DNA from: Pseudogulbenkiania ferrooxidans 2002
Lineage (GTDB): Bacteria; Pseudomonadota; Gammaproteobacteria; Burkholderiales; Chromobacteriaceae
Length of the DNA: 64,000 nt
NCBI RefSeq assembly: GCF_000174355.1
Contig: NZ_ACIS01000011.1
Coordinates: 32,191 to 96,190 of the forward strand
Direction of reading: 5' to 3'
Part shown: one piece after another, positions 57,094 through 64,000 of the stretch
Numbering within the stretch: position 1 is the first letter of the stretch
Layout: each line of letters begins with the position of its first letter
The notes under the pieces: model-generated
Seen by the model: the letters and a program-made list of their open reading frames with translations, nothing else
Database searches by the model: none
What the model was told of the DNA's origin: nothing
Position numbers and translations under genes: made by a program

Positions 57094-58317
57094 ATGGAAA
57101 CTAGGATCGTTTTCACCAAAGCGGCACTCACCAACCTGCCGGTGCCGGCAGCCGGTCAAAGGTTTACCTTTCACGACACCAAGCAACCCGGTTTGCAATT
57201 GCGGGTCACGCCCAACAACGTCAAGACTTTTGCTGTGTTTAAGCGGGTGGCCGGTGGGTCGCCTGAGCGGGTGTCCATTGGGCGGTTTCCAGAAGTGACG
57301 GTAGAGCAGGCGCGAGCCAAGGCGCGTGAAGTGGTCAACGCGCTGGCCACTGGCGTCAGCCTGAGCGCTGGCAAGCGTCAAGCCAAGGCGAAGGCGGCGG
57401 CAGTGCCGACGCTGGGCGACGCGGTGCGCGAGTATGTCGAGCGAGCCCGCCGTGCCGACGGCAAGCCGCTGAAACCGTCCACGCGGCACGATTACTTGAA
57501 GATGGTCGAACCCGGCGTCACCAAGCGCACCGGGCGGAAGTGCAAGGACGGCATGTTGCTGAAGCTCGCCGAAATCCGCATCGATCAGATCACCGCCGAC
57601 GATATCCACCGGGTCTATGACGCCGCCGCTGCCCACGGCGAGCGCCAGCAGACTTATGCCATGCAGGTTCTAAGGGCGGTGCTGAATTTCTATGGCGTCG
57701 CCGTGCCGGGGTCGCCTTTCAGCAAGGACACGCCGCGCCGTAACCGCATCAGCCTGCCACCGGCCCAGCCTGCGGATAAGTCCATCGAGCCGGAAGATAT
57801 CGGCCGGTGGTGGCTGGCCTTGAGCGAAATGGAAGACACACCCACGGTGCGCTATCTGAAATTTTTGGCCTTGACTGGTTGCCGCCCATCCGAGCCGCTG
57901 GAAATCAAGGTTGAAAAAATCGATGCCGCGCATCGGTGCGTTGTTTTGCTCGATACGAAAACCAGAACGGATCATGTCCTCTATCTATCGAACCAAGCAT
58001 GGGGAATCGTTGAGCGGCAAATGGCAAATAAATCCGCCGATGAAAGGCTGTTCAAGGCAGCCTACGATTTTTATGCTGTAGCCGAAATACGAGAAAAGTG
58101 CGGGGTGTATTTCAGCCGTAAAATGTTGCGGTCAACGTTCGCTTCGATTGCCGAGCCACTGGTGTCCACTTATACGCTGAAAAAAATGATGAACCACCGG
58201 CAGGCAGGCGATATTACAGCACGGCATTATATAAGGAAGTCGGAACAGCAACTTCGAGCAGGCTGGCAGGCCGTCGCCGATTACCTCGATCAGCAGGCCG
58301 CCAGCGCCAAAGCCTGA
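57094..58317 (+). CDS. Tyrosine-type site-specific integrase
   Basis: A 407-residue phage-type recombinase with an N-terminal arm-binding domain (LPVPAAGQRFTFHDTKQPGL, FAVFKRVAGGSPERVSIGRF), a SAM-like core-binding domain and a catalytic domain: Arg in ALTGCRPSEPLEIKV, the HxxR region appearing as SRKMLRSTFASIAEP (the first His is replaced), and the nucleophile Tyr in DITARHYIRKS. The ATG at 57094 follows CGAGGAGG. It marks the left end of the element; the 3' side of serS is probably the integration site. Confidence 0.9.
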   Translation: METRIVFTKAALTNLPVPAAGQRFTFHDTKQPGLQLRVTPNNVKTFAVFKRVAGGSPERVSIGRFPEVTVEQARAKAREVVNALATGVSLSAGKRQAKAKAAAVPTLGDAVREYVERARRADGKPLKPSTRHDYLKMVEPGVTKRTGRKCKDGMLLKLAEIRIDQITADDIHRVYDAAAAHGERQQTYAMQVLRAVLNFYGVAVPGSPFSKDTPRRNRISLPPAQPADKSIEPEDIGRWWLALSEMEDTPTVRYLKFLALTGCRPSEPLEIKVEKIDAAHRCVVLLDTKTRTDHVLYLSNQAWGIVERQMANKSADERLFKAAYDFYAVAEIREKCGVYFSRKMLRSTFASIAEPLVSTYTLKKMMNHRQAGDITARHYIRKSEQQLRAGWQAVADYLDQQAASAKA

Positions 58318-58341
58318 CCCGCCACCACCCCAGCCCCCAAG

Positions 58342-58365
58342 CGCCCGCCATCCAGCGGGCGTTTT
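58342..58365 (+). terminator. Terminator after the integrase gene
   Basis: CGCCCGC-CATCCA-GCGGGCG followed by TTTT. A similar hairpin with five T residues (CGCCCGCCCGGTGGGCG) lies at 58452-58473. Confidence 0.7.
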
Positions 58366-58366
58366 C

Positions 58367-58750
58367 ATGTGTGGCAAGGGCTTCGGCTCGCTCCGTGCTA
58401 CACGCGCCCACCGACGACCCCGACATCACGCTGGCGTTCCGCAACATCCCGCGCCCGCCCGGTGGGCGTTTTTCGTGGAGTGCACCACCATCGTCACTTT
58501 CGGCGAAGTGCACGAACTGGCGTGCGCGCAAGTCGTCCGTCGAGTGCGCTTTGCACCCGGCGAGGCCAGTGCGTGCGCACCACCCAGCCCTTGTTCACGC
58601 GGCTCGCGGCCACGTTCCATCAGCCCCTCGCGGGGTGCTAAAAAGTTACCCCCTGTTTTCACCCGCATGCGGCGAGTAGTCTTTGGCTTGTCGCAAGCAC
58701 CGGCAAATTGCCGGCTTTTCAGGAGAGCGCCGCCATGTCTACCGAACTGA
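58367..58750 (+). CDS. Possible Ash/Icd-like leader ORF of the element
   Basis: An open frame of 127 codons (MCGKGFGSLRATRAHRRPRH, then PARWAFFVECTTIVTFGEVH and a Ser/Arg-rich C-terminus). Satellite and P4-like elements often carry such frames before the AlpA-like gene, annotated as Ash or Icd-like. Other frames here are also open and I cannot choose between them, so this is tentative. The 417 bases between integrase and HTH genes otherwise hold only the terminator hairpins. Confidence 0.25.
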   Translation: MCGKGFGSLRATRAHRRPRHHAGVPQHPAPARWAFFVECTTIVTFGEVHELACAQVVRRVRFAPGEASACAPPSPCSRGSRPRSISPSRGAKKLPPVFTRMRRVVFGLSQAPANCRLFRRAPPCLPN

Positions 58751-58950
58751 AACCCGCCGTCGCAAACGCCGCAAACGAACGTTTTACCACCGTTGAGGCG
58801 GCGGCGTATCTGGGAATCTCGCCGAGCACGTTGAATTCTTGGCGCTGCACAAAACTGCGGGCCATCAGGTTTTACAAAATCGGGGCGCGGGTGTTTTACC
58901 GGAAAAGCGATTTGGACAGCTATATCGCAGCAAATAGCGTGGAAGGCTAA
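58735..58950 (+). CDS. AlpA-like helix-turn-helix protein
   Basis: A 71-residue DNA-binding protein: FTTVEAAAYLGISPSTLNSW with FYKIGARVFYRKSDLDSYIA, a MerR/excisionase-type winged helix. In P4-like elements this protein activates or assists excision. ATG 58735 follows CAGGAGAG; it precedes the primase gene. Confidence 0.82.
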   Translation: MSTELKPAVANAANERFTTVEAAAYLGISPSTLNSWRCTKLRAIRFYKIGARVFYRKSDLDSYIAANSVEG

Positions 58951-58990
58951 CGCCAAAAGGCTTGCGGGCACGATTTGAAGGGGGTCTGCC

Positions 58991-61108
58991 ATGGAACTGC
59001 AAAATGAAGGCCGTCCGGGGCAGGACGGCCAAGAGGGAAAACTTACTCTGGTACAAAATAACGATAGCCCCAATTTGGCCGACCTGCAAGCCAGTTACGG
59101 CCCCTTTGCCCCGTATGCTTGCCTTAAATGCTGGGTGCCGTGGAAGCTGACTAAAAAGCCCGGCAAGGCCAAAGCAGACAAGGTTCCCCATAGTGGCCGA
59201 CATGGTTTAAGCACCAACGACCCGAACGATTGGTGCACCCTGCCGGACGCCTTAGCTATCGCCAAAGAACACGGTCTAAACGGCGTCGGCATTGTGCTGA
59301 CCGGTGGCATCACCGTTGATGGCAAGCGCTTGGTCGGCCTTGATTTCGATGTTGTCGAGGACACGTTCCAATTGCCGTTCGAGACATATTGCGAAAAATC
59401 CCCATCTGGTAATGGTGTTCGCGCTTTCGTCACCGTGCCGGAGGAATGGGCCGCTCAGCGGGTAGATAATGGCCGTGGCCATTACCCCGGCTGCGGTCAT
59501 AACGAAATTTATATCGGCTCGGGCGGTCGGTTTTTGACCGTGACCGGCAACACCATTGAAGCTCTGCCTTTTGCTGATCTGAAAGGTGCCGATCTGGATA
59601 GGCTCGACGCCCTGCTGAAAAAGGCCGACAAAACACCTGCCTCCCCGGTTTCGGGTGTCGATCTGGCTGACGGCTCTCTGGTTGATCTGGATAAATTCCC
59701 TTTAAGCGACAAACATCGGGCGTTGATTGCCGGTGAAATCCCGGCAGGCCAAGGCAAGCGCCATCCCGTCGTGCGTAGTTTCTTGCTGCTGCTGGCGAGC
59801 AATGGCGTCAGCGCGGCCGATGCACTGGCCACCTGTCTGCAACTGCCGGGCTTGCTGGCCTATTTCGAAAAGCATAATGATGCGGTGAAATTCGCACGGA
59901 CAGAAATCGAGCGGGCGTTTAATAAGGCTGGCCCCCAACTGAATGAACTCTGCGATAAATTCAAAAAACTGAATCCACCGCCGCAAAACGGCTGTGGAAA
60001 TGAGCCCGCTTCATCCAAAAAACGCGACCCCCGAACGCGCTTGATTCCTATTGCCGAAGCGATGAAATCGGTCAGGGCCACCCAATGGCTGATCAAGAAT
60101 TACCTTGAAGCCGACACGCTGGCCCTGATGTTTGGACAATCCGGCCATTACAAATCGTTCGTTGCCATCGATCTGGCTTTTTCCGTGGCCAGCGGCAAAG
60201 CGTGGCACGGCCACAAGGTGAATCGTTCCGGGCCGGTCATTTTCGTCTGCGGTGAGGGACAGCAGGGTGTTTACCGTCGCCTGATGGCGGTATGCCAAGA
60301 ACGCGGCAGTGATTGGGAAACGCTGCCTCTGTATATCACATCGCGCCCTTTCGGTTTGTCCGAGGCCGATGAAGTGGCATGGTTGAAGGAATTGATCGAC
60401 GGTCTGCCCGAGCCGCCTGTGTTGATTGTTGTCGATACGTTGGCGCGCAACTTCGGCAATGGCGATGAAAACTCCACTCGTGACATGAACTTGTTTATCA
60501 GTGCTCTCGATGAGTTTCGCGGTCACGCCAGCGTCTTGGTCGTGCACCACACGGGGCATGCCAATCAAGGCAGGGAGCGCGGGTCTTATTCTTTGCGTGG
60601 TGCCACCGATGCACGCTATTTCGTTTCATTCGACGACAAGCTGCGGATGGTTCATTTTGAGACACAGAAGATGAAGGACGACCTGTTGCCACCGCCCATC
60701 TATCTCAGCCCGAAAGTGGTCGAGCTACCTCTGCCCAACGAAGAAGGCGAAGGGCCGATTACCAGTGTGGTGCTTGTGGAAAGCGCCGACCAGAAAGCGG
60801 CGCGGGTGGCCGACGTTTATCGCCGGTTTCCCAAGCTGGAAAAACCGGAAAAACGGAAAACCCGTCTACCGCTGTTGCTGATTGCCATCCACGATAAGCC
60901 GGCCAGTGGAGCCAATGCGCTGGCGAAGGAAATCGGCAGCGGCAACAGCACGGTGCAAGACGATCTGACGGCATTGCGAGACTACAAGCTGATTGAGCCG
61001 GTGCTCAACAAGCTAACCCCTGACGGTATCGCGGTCGCTGCCGCCCTCACCGGGCGGGCCGATATCGTGTTCGAAGCCCGCCCGGCCGGCCATCCGGAAA
61101 TCGGCTAA
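58991..61108 (+). CDS. Primase-helicase replication protein of the element
   Basis: A 705-residue protein. The N-terminal 210 residues resemble the bifunctional primase/polymerase domain (YACLKCWVPWKLTKKPGKAK, GIVLTGGITVDGKRLVGLDF, KSPSGNGVRAFVTVPEEW, IYIGSGGRFLTVTGN). A RepA-like AAA_25 ATPase follows with Walker A LMFGQSGHYKSFVAIDLAFS, Walker B VLIVVDTLARNFGNGDE and VLVVHHTGHANQGRERGSYS, then a winged-helix tail (GANALAKEIGSGNSTVQDDL). Such proteins start replication of satellites and plasmids. Lower G+C than the chromosome. The start at 58991 follows AGGGGGTCTGCC, a moderate ribosome site. Confidence 0.85.
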   Translation: MELQNEGRPGQDGQEGKLTLVQNNDSPNLADLQASYGPFAPYACLKCWVPWKLTKKPGKAKADKVPHSGRHGLSTNDPNDWCTLPDALAIAKEHGLNGVGIVLTGGITVDGKRLVGLDFDVVEDTFQLPFETYCEKSPSGNGVRAFVTVPEEWAAQRVDNGRGHYPGCGHNEIYIGSGGRFLTVTGNTIEALPFADLKGADLDRLDALLKKADKTPASPVSGVDLADGSLVDLDKFPLSDKHRALIAGEIPAGQGKRHPVVRSFLLLLASNGVSAADALATCLQLPGLLAYFEKHNDAVKFARTEIERAFNKAGPQLNELCDKFKKLNPPPQNGCGNEPASSKKRDPRTRLIPIAEAMKSVRATQWLIKNYLEADTLALMFGQSGHYKSFVAIDLAFSVASGKAWHGHKVNRSGPVIFVCGEGQQGVYRRLMAVCQERGSDWETLPLYITSRPFGLSEADEVAWLKELIDGLPEPPVLIVVDTLARNFGNGDENSTRDMNLFISALDEFRGHASVLVVHHTGHANQGRERGSYSLRGATDARYFVSFDDKLRMVHFETQKMKDDLLPPPIYLSPKVVELPLPNEEGEGPITSVVLVESADQKAARVADVYRRFPKLEKPEKRKTRLPLLLIAIHDKPASGANALAKEIGSGNSTVQDDLTALRDYKLIEPVLNKLTPDGIAVAAALTGRADIVFEARPAGHPEIG

Positions 61109-61136
61109 AAATGAACGTTTCATATTTTGGAAAAAA

Positions 61137-61310
61137 CCGGATAGAAGCCGGATGGCCGATTGTTAAAACCACCGCAAAGCCAATACTGGCAAGGCTTTCA
61201 AGCCATCCGGAAAACCGGATAGCACCGGGATAAGACCCATCCGGTTTTGGCTCTCTCTAGGAGAGCCTAAAACCGGATAACCCGGATAGCTGAGGGGGAA
61301 ACGGGATAGA
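61137..61310. repeat. Iteron-like block after the primase gene
   Basis: CCGGAT or its complement occurs at 61137, 61148, 61205, 61215, 61239, 61273 and 61282, with near copies at 61225 and 61302. Two hairpins are nested in it: ATCCGG-AAAA-CCGGAT (61205-61220), and a longer one pairing ATCCGGTTTTGGCTCTC (61239) with GAGAGCCTAAAACCGGAT (61261). The block suits a replication origin recognised by the preceding protein. Confidence 0.6.
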
Positions 61311-61368
61311 CCCCCCGGTGCAATTGGGTTCGCTGAGCCGCCCGGCTGGTGCGATTGAAAGGAGAACG

Positions 61369-61677
61369 ATGATGAAAAAACCGTTGCTGATAGCACCACG
61401 CAATACAGCGCGTGAGGTGTTGCCCGGCCCGGACGCGGAACGCCTGCTGGCGTCCGGTTCATGGGTGCCGGTTGTTCTGCCGAAACCGCGATACCGATCT
61501 GCAAAAACCGTGGAGGCGTTTCGGCAGCGTCGGCGTGAACAGGGTTTCAAAGCCATCCATGTTTTATTGCCCGAGGGTGTTTATAAAGCGCTGCACGATC
61601 AACGGCAAAAAGGCGAAACCCTGGCCGGTGTAATTGAACGGCTACTGAGCTATGCGGCTGATAAATCCGGGGGATGA
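61369..61677 (+). CDS. Small basic protein, possible ribbon-helix-helix
   Basis: A 102-residue protein, MMKKPLLIAPRNTAREVLPG, ending KAIHVLLPEGVYKALHDQRQ, KGETLAGVIERLLSYA. The C-terminal strand-helix-helix pattern resembles small Arc/CopG-type DNA-binding proteins of mobile elements. AAAGGAG precedes the paired ATGs at 61369/61372. It follows the iteron-like block, so it could control replication. Confidence 0.6.
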   Translation: MMKKPLLIAPRNTAREVLPGPDAERLLASGSWVPVVLPKPRYRSAKTVEAFRQRRREQGFKAIHVLLPEGVYKALHDQRQKGETLAGVIERLLSYAADKSGG

Positions 61678-61926
61678 GACACACGAATAGAATCCACGGC
61701 TTCCGTTGCCGAACAGCGGATCGCCGACGCGCCGTGATTCCGGCCCGAGCACCCCGTCAAATACGGCAAAACTATTGACCTAAATGGACGGGAAAAGGAC
61801 CATGCAAGGACTATTAGTCCCGGCAAATAGAAACCTGAAAGCCTTGCTGTGATTGGATTTCGCAGGTGAGATAGGACTTGGGGTTACATGCTGGGCAACA
61901 TCAAGGGCTACAAGGGGGGTTTTGGT

Positions 61927-62193
61927 ATGGAAAACGACGACCTTTTGACCTTTTCGACCGACATCGCCCAGCACCGATGCACGGCTTCTCTGACCGTCGC
62001 CAATGGCAATAATAGATTGGCAGTGCTGGCGATCAGCCACCCGCCGTGGTCGAGCATCGCCGAGCAGCGCGAGTTCGAAGCATGGAAAGAAACCGTCATC
62101 CGCTGGGCCACCAGCGTCAACGGTTCCTGCCCCTTGGTCATCGAGCCTGACCATGGCAGCGGGCCGCCACGCCGTCGTGGCGGTGCTGGATAG
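61927..62193 (+). CDS. Hypothetical protein of the element
   Basis: An 88-residue frame MENDDLLTFSTDIAQHRCTA ending in a Gly/Arg-rich tail. No family recognised. An earlier in-frame ATG is at 61888. The 249 bases upstream contain AT-rich sequence but no clear gene. Confidence 0.45.
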   Translation: MENDDLLTFSTDIAQHRCTASLTVANGNNRLAVLAISHPPWSSIAEQREFEAWKETVIRWATSVNGSCPLVIEPDHGSGPPRRRGGAG

Positions 62194-62276
62194 GCCAGTA
62201 CAGCTTGAAGGCACTAGAACGCGCCACAGGCCGTTTCTGCGCCGAGAAATGGCATGTGTCACCACAGGAGAGAGCG

Positions 62277-62639
62277 ATGAAACTCGATCTGACAGCTGGT
62301 AGCAGTACCGGCGAACACGATGTAGCGATCAGCGGTTTGCCCAAGGCGACACAGGAATGGATCGCCGCCGTCCGCGCCGACCAACTGCGCCGCAGCCAGA
62401 ATGACCAGAACCGGTGCCATCAAGCCCGGTTAGCGCGATCTGCCACTATTGCCGCCATTGTGGAGCAGATCATCGCCGATCACTTCGCCACATTCGCCAA
62501 GCTGAAGCCCCACGAACAAGCCGGTGCAGTGCACTGCTGGGCGCAAGTGTCGATGCGCTACGAGCATGCACCGAGCCTCAAGGCAATCCGATGCTATTTA
62601 AAGAGACGTTGTCCGCACAACGACCACACCCGTCAATAG
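62277..62639 (+). CDS. Hypothetical protein of the element
   Basis: A 120-residue, mostly helical, basic protein, MKLDLTAGSSTGEHDVAISG, with LARSATIAAIVEQIIADHFA and a Cys/His-containing C-terminus. AGGAGAGAGCG precedes ATG 62277. No family recognised. Confidence 0.6.
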   Translation: MKLDLTAGSSTGEHDVAISGLPKATQEWIAAVRADQLRRSQNDQNRCHQARLARSATIAAIVEQIIADHFATFAKLKPHEQAGAVHCWAQVSMRYEHAPSLKAIRCYLKRRCPHNDHTRQ

Positions 62640-62688
62640 ACGCTATTTATAGTTGGGCCATGAACCTTTCCCGATACCGGAGAAAATC

Positions 62689-63177
62689 ATGGCCCACGAG
62701 ATTATCGATACACCTGAAACGGCTGAATCCAAACCCATCAAAGCCGCGCCCGCTCTGGTTCGTAGCCAGCTGAAACTGCGCGAGGCCGTTTCGAATCATT
62801 GGCGTGTGATCGTCGGCAAAGACGTCACCCGAGAACGGCTATGCCAAAGTGATTTTTGGAGTATTGTATCCCGCGACTTCACACCCTACGACGAAATTGC
62901 GGTCGCCTCAGAGACTGGCCGCTTCTATGCGCGGTTGCTTGTACTTTCTGCCGGTCAAGGTTATTGCGACCTGTACGAGTTGGAATATCACGAGTTGCCT
63001 GTCCTTTTGGCCCCGGTGGATTCTATGCCAAATGGATATGATATTTTCTACGCAGGGCCGGAAAAGGGCTGGTGCTGTAAACGTTTGGTCGATGGCGTCC
63101 TCATGTTCGAAGGTGAGACTTCGAAGCAATCTGCCGTCAATCGTTTGCTCGATCATGGAACGTTCTCGGGCCGCTGA
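62689..63177 (+). CDS. Hypothetical protein of the element
   Basis: A 162-residue protein, MAHEIIDTPETAESKPIKAA, with a core HWRVIVGKDVTRERLCQSDF and LVLSAGQGYCDLYELEYHEL, then an alpha/beta-looking region with WCCKRLVDGVLMFEGETSKQ. CCGGAGAAAATC sets the start. It lies two bases before the next gene, so both are probably co-expressed. The layout suggests a small head-to-tail operon of unknown role. Confidence 0.65.
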   Translation: MAHEIIDTPETAESKPIKAAPALVRSQLKLREAVSNHWRVIVGKDVTRERLCQSDFWSIVSRDFTPYDEIAVASETGRFYARLLVLSAGQGYCDLYELEYHELPVLLAPVDSMPNGYDIFYAGPEKGWCCKRLVDGVLMFEGETSKQSAVNRLLDHGTFSGR

Positions 63178-63179
63178 TT

Positions 63180-63692
63180 ATGGATGCCACGAAAGAACTT
63201 CAAGTGCTGGCCCATGTTCAGGCCGTCAGCCTGCATTTTCTGGCATGGCGTGGTGAGCTGTCGAGTCTCGTCACGCTGATCTGTTTCAGCATGAAACCCG
63301 AGGCACCGCCGCCGTCTGAAATCGAGCGCTTCCTGCGTCGAGAATCCACTATGGAAATCTTGGCCCAGCGGTATGAAGTAGCTCTATGGCGAGACACCCG
63401 GAAGCAATACCACTTGGTTTCCTTGACGGTGCCGAACGATATTGCCAAGGTGCGACGCCGCTTGAATGAAAAGCCAGCTAGTTGCAGTCAATGTTCTTGG
63501 TGCTGGCAGGACGCTGGCAAGCTGGCTGATATTGAGCTGATCCCTGAGCGCTCACTGGATGGCAATATTGTGCCGAGCAGATACCTGCATCCTCAATGCC
63601 AAAGGCCATGGCTTCAAATGCGGGCGATGCTGGCGCGCGAAGGGGAAAGCAAGGGCACCTCGAAAAACCTCGACGTGCCCGCCGACAGGTAA
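63180..63692 (+). CDS. Hypothetical protein with a Cys motif
   Basis: A 170-residue protein, MDATKELQVLAHVQAVSLHF, with CSQCSWCWQDAGKLADIELI (three Cys in a short span, possibly metal binding) and a charged C-terminus. Starts two bases after the previous gene. It ends just before the IS5-type element, so its natural C-terminus may have been altered by that insertion. Confidence 0.6.
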   Translation: MDATKELQVLAHVQAVSLHFLAWRGELSSLVTLICFSMKPEAPPPSEIERFLRRESTMEILAQRYEVALWRDTRKQYHLVSLTVPNDIAKVRRRLNEKPASCSQCSWCWQDAGKLADIELIPERSLDGNIVPSRYLHPQCQRPWLQMRAMLAREGESKGTSKNLDVPADR

Positions 63693-63729
63693 AATTACTC
63701 CGTCCTGAACTTCGTTGGGTCCGAGTCCG

Positions 63730-64000
63730 ATGAAACAGCGCAACGCCATCAAGAACGACCTGTTCGCCGCCGACCACCACCGGCAGAAGATCGACCGTCT
63801 GGGCGATCCGCTCGCTGAGATCGAGAAGCACATCAACTTTGCCGCCTTAGCGGCCGAGGTCGATCGGGTAGCGCCTCGACCAGTCAGCCCGCAGGGCGGC
63901 CGGCCGCCGTTTCCAACCGAGACGATGGTGCGGATTCTGGTCCTAAAGCGGCTGTACAACCTGTCCGACGAGCAAATGGAGTACCAACTGCTCGACCGGA
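63730..64000 (+). mobile_element. IS5-family transposase, 5' part (runs out of the window)
   Basis: The frame from ATG 63730 reads MKQRNAIKNDLFAADHHRQK, INFAALAAEVDRVAPRPVSP and GGRPPFPTETMVRILVLKRL, ending YNLSDEQMEYQLLDR at the edge. This is the N-terminal DUF772 domain of IS5-group DDE transposases. The left end of the insertion sequence should be near 63690-63720; the right end is not visible. Confidence 0.85.

Noticed and set aside
61091..61320. CRISPR-like array from the CCGGAT repeats
   Set aside because: The units are six to eight bases, in both orientations and irregularly spaced; iteron or hairpin block fits better.

Overview
The window is high-GC bacterial chromosome, about two thirds G+C by eye. 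Its gene content points to a betaproteobacterium, probably of the Chromobacteriaceae/Neisseriales; this is my inference, since there is no rRNA to confirm it. The last 7 kb are visibly lower in G+C and look like an integrated element. Small-molecule catabolism dominates the rest, with little housekeeping.

Left part (1-25 kb): a LacI-type regulator (cut by the window start), a frameshifted DinB gene, a small membrane protein, a secreted GH13 amylase and a PfkB-type kinase. A perfect LacI-type operator precedes the kinase. Then come betB-betA (choline to glycine betaine), the glutathione-dependent formaldehyde pathway (adhC, fghA) with a divergent LysR regulator, a periplasmic binding protein opposite a histidine kinase / HD-GYP pair, an RNA-repair pair (archease, rtcB) next to capA, pncB, a nicotinamidase-like gene and a dienelactone-hydrolase-like gene, and an AraC-regulated thuA-Gfo/Idh pair.

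Middle (25-50 kb): a chemoreceptor and an MHS transporter lead into a long minus-strand cluster creA-glyA-sdaA-soxB-soxD-soxA-soxG-folB-purU. It predicts complete use of creatine: creatine to sarcosine and urea, sarcosine to glycine plus a folate-bound one-carbon unit, glycine to serine to pyruvate, and the one-carbon unit to formate. A GATase1/AraC regulator is divergent from creA over a direct-repeat operator candidate. Next is a plus-strand L-threonate / D-erythronate operon (ltnD-otnK-otnC-MFS-otnI-denD) that should end in dihydroxyacetone phosphate, followed by a GntR/FadR regulator that shares an operator-like sequence with the ltnD promoter.

Right part (50-57 kb): tRNA-Ser(GGA), an acetyltransferase-like protein, nadE, lolA, rarA, an uncharacterised gene and serS. 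From 57 kb a satellite-like element begins: tyrosine integrase, AlpA-like HTH, primase-helicase, an iteron-like repeat block, five unknown small genes, and the start of an IS5-type transposase at the window edge.

Two repeat systems overlay the genes. (1) An 11-mer, GTTGGCCGAAG, occurs 14 times on both strands, inside genes in several reading frames and beside terminators, but I found none in the 7-kb element. It behaves like a DNA uptake sequence, of a dialect I do not recognise. (2) MITE-like elements with related ends (about 140-200 bp) sit almost exactly at gene stop codons. Three copies share a small hairpin with a compensatory base-pair change; the two copies of the other family are 140 bp each, with TNA target duplications.
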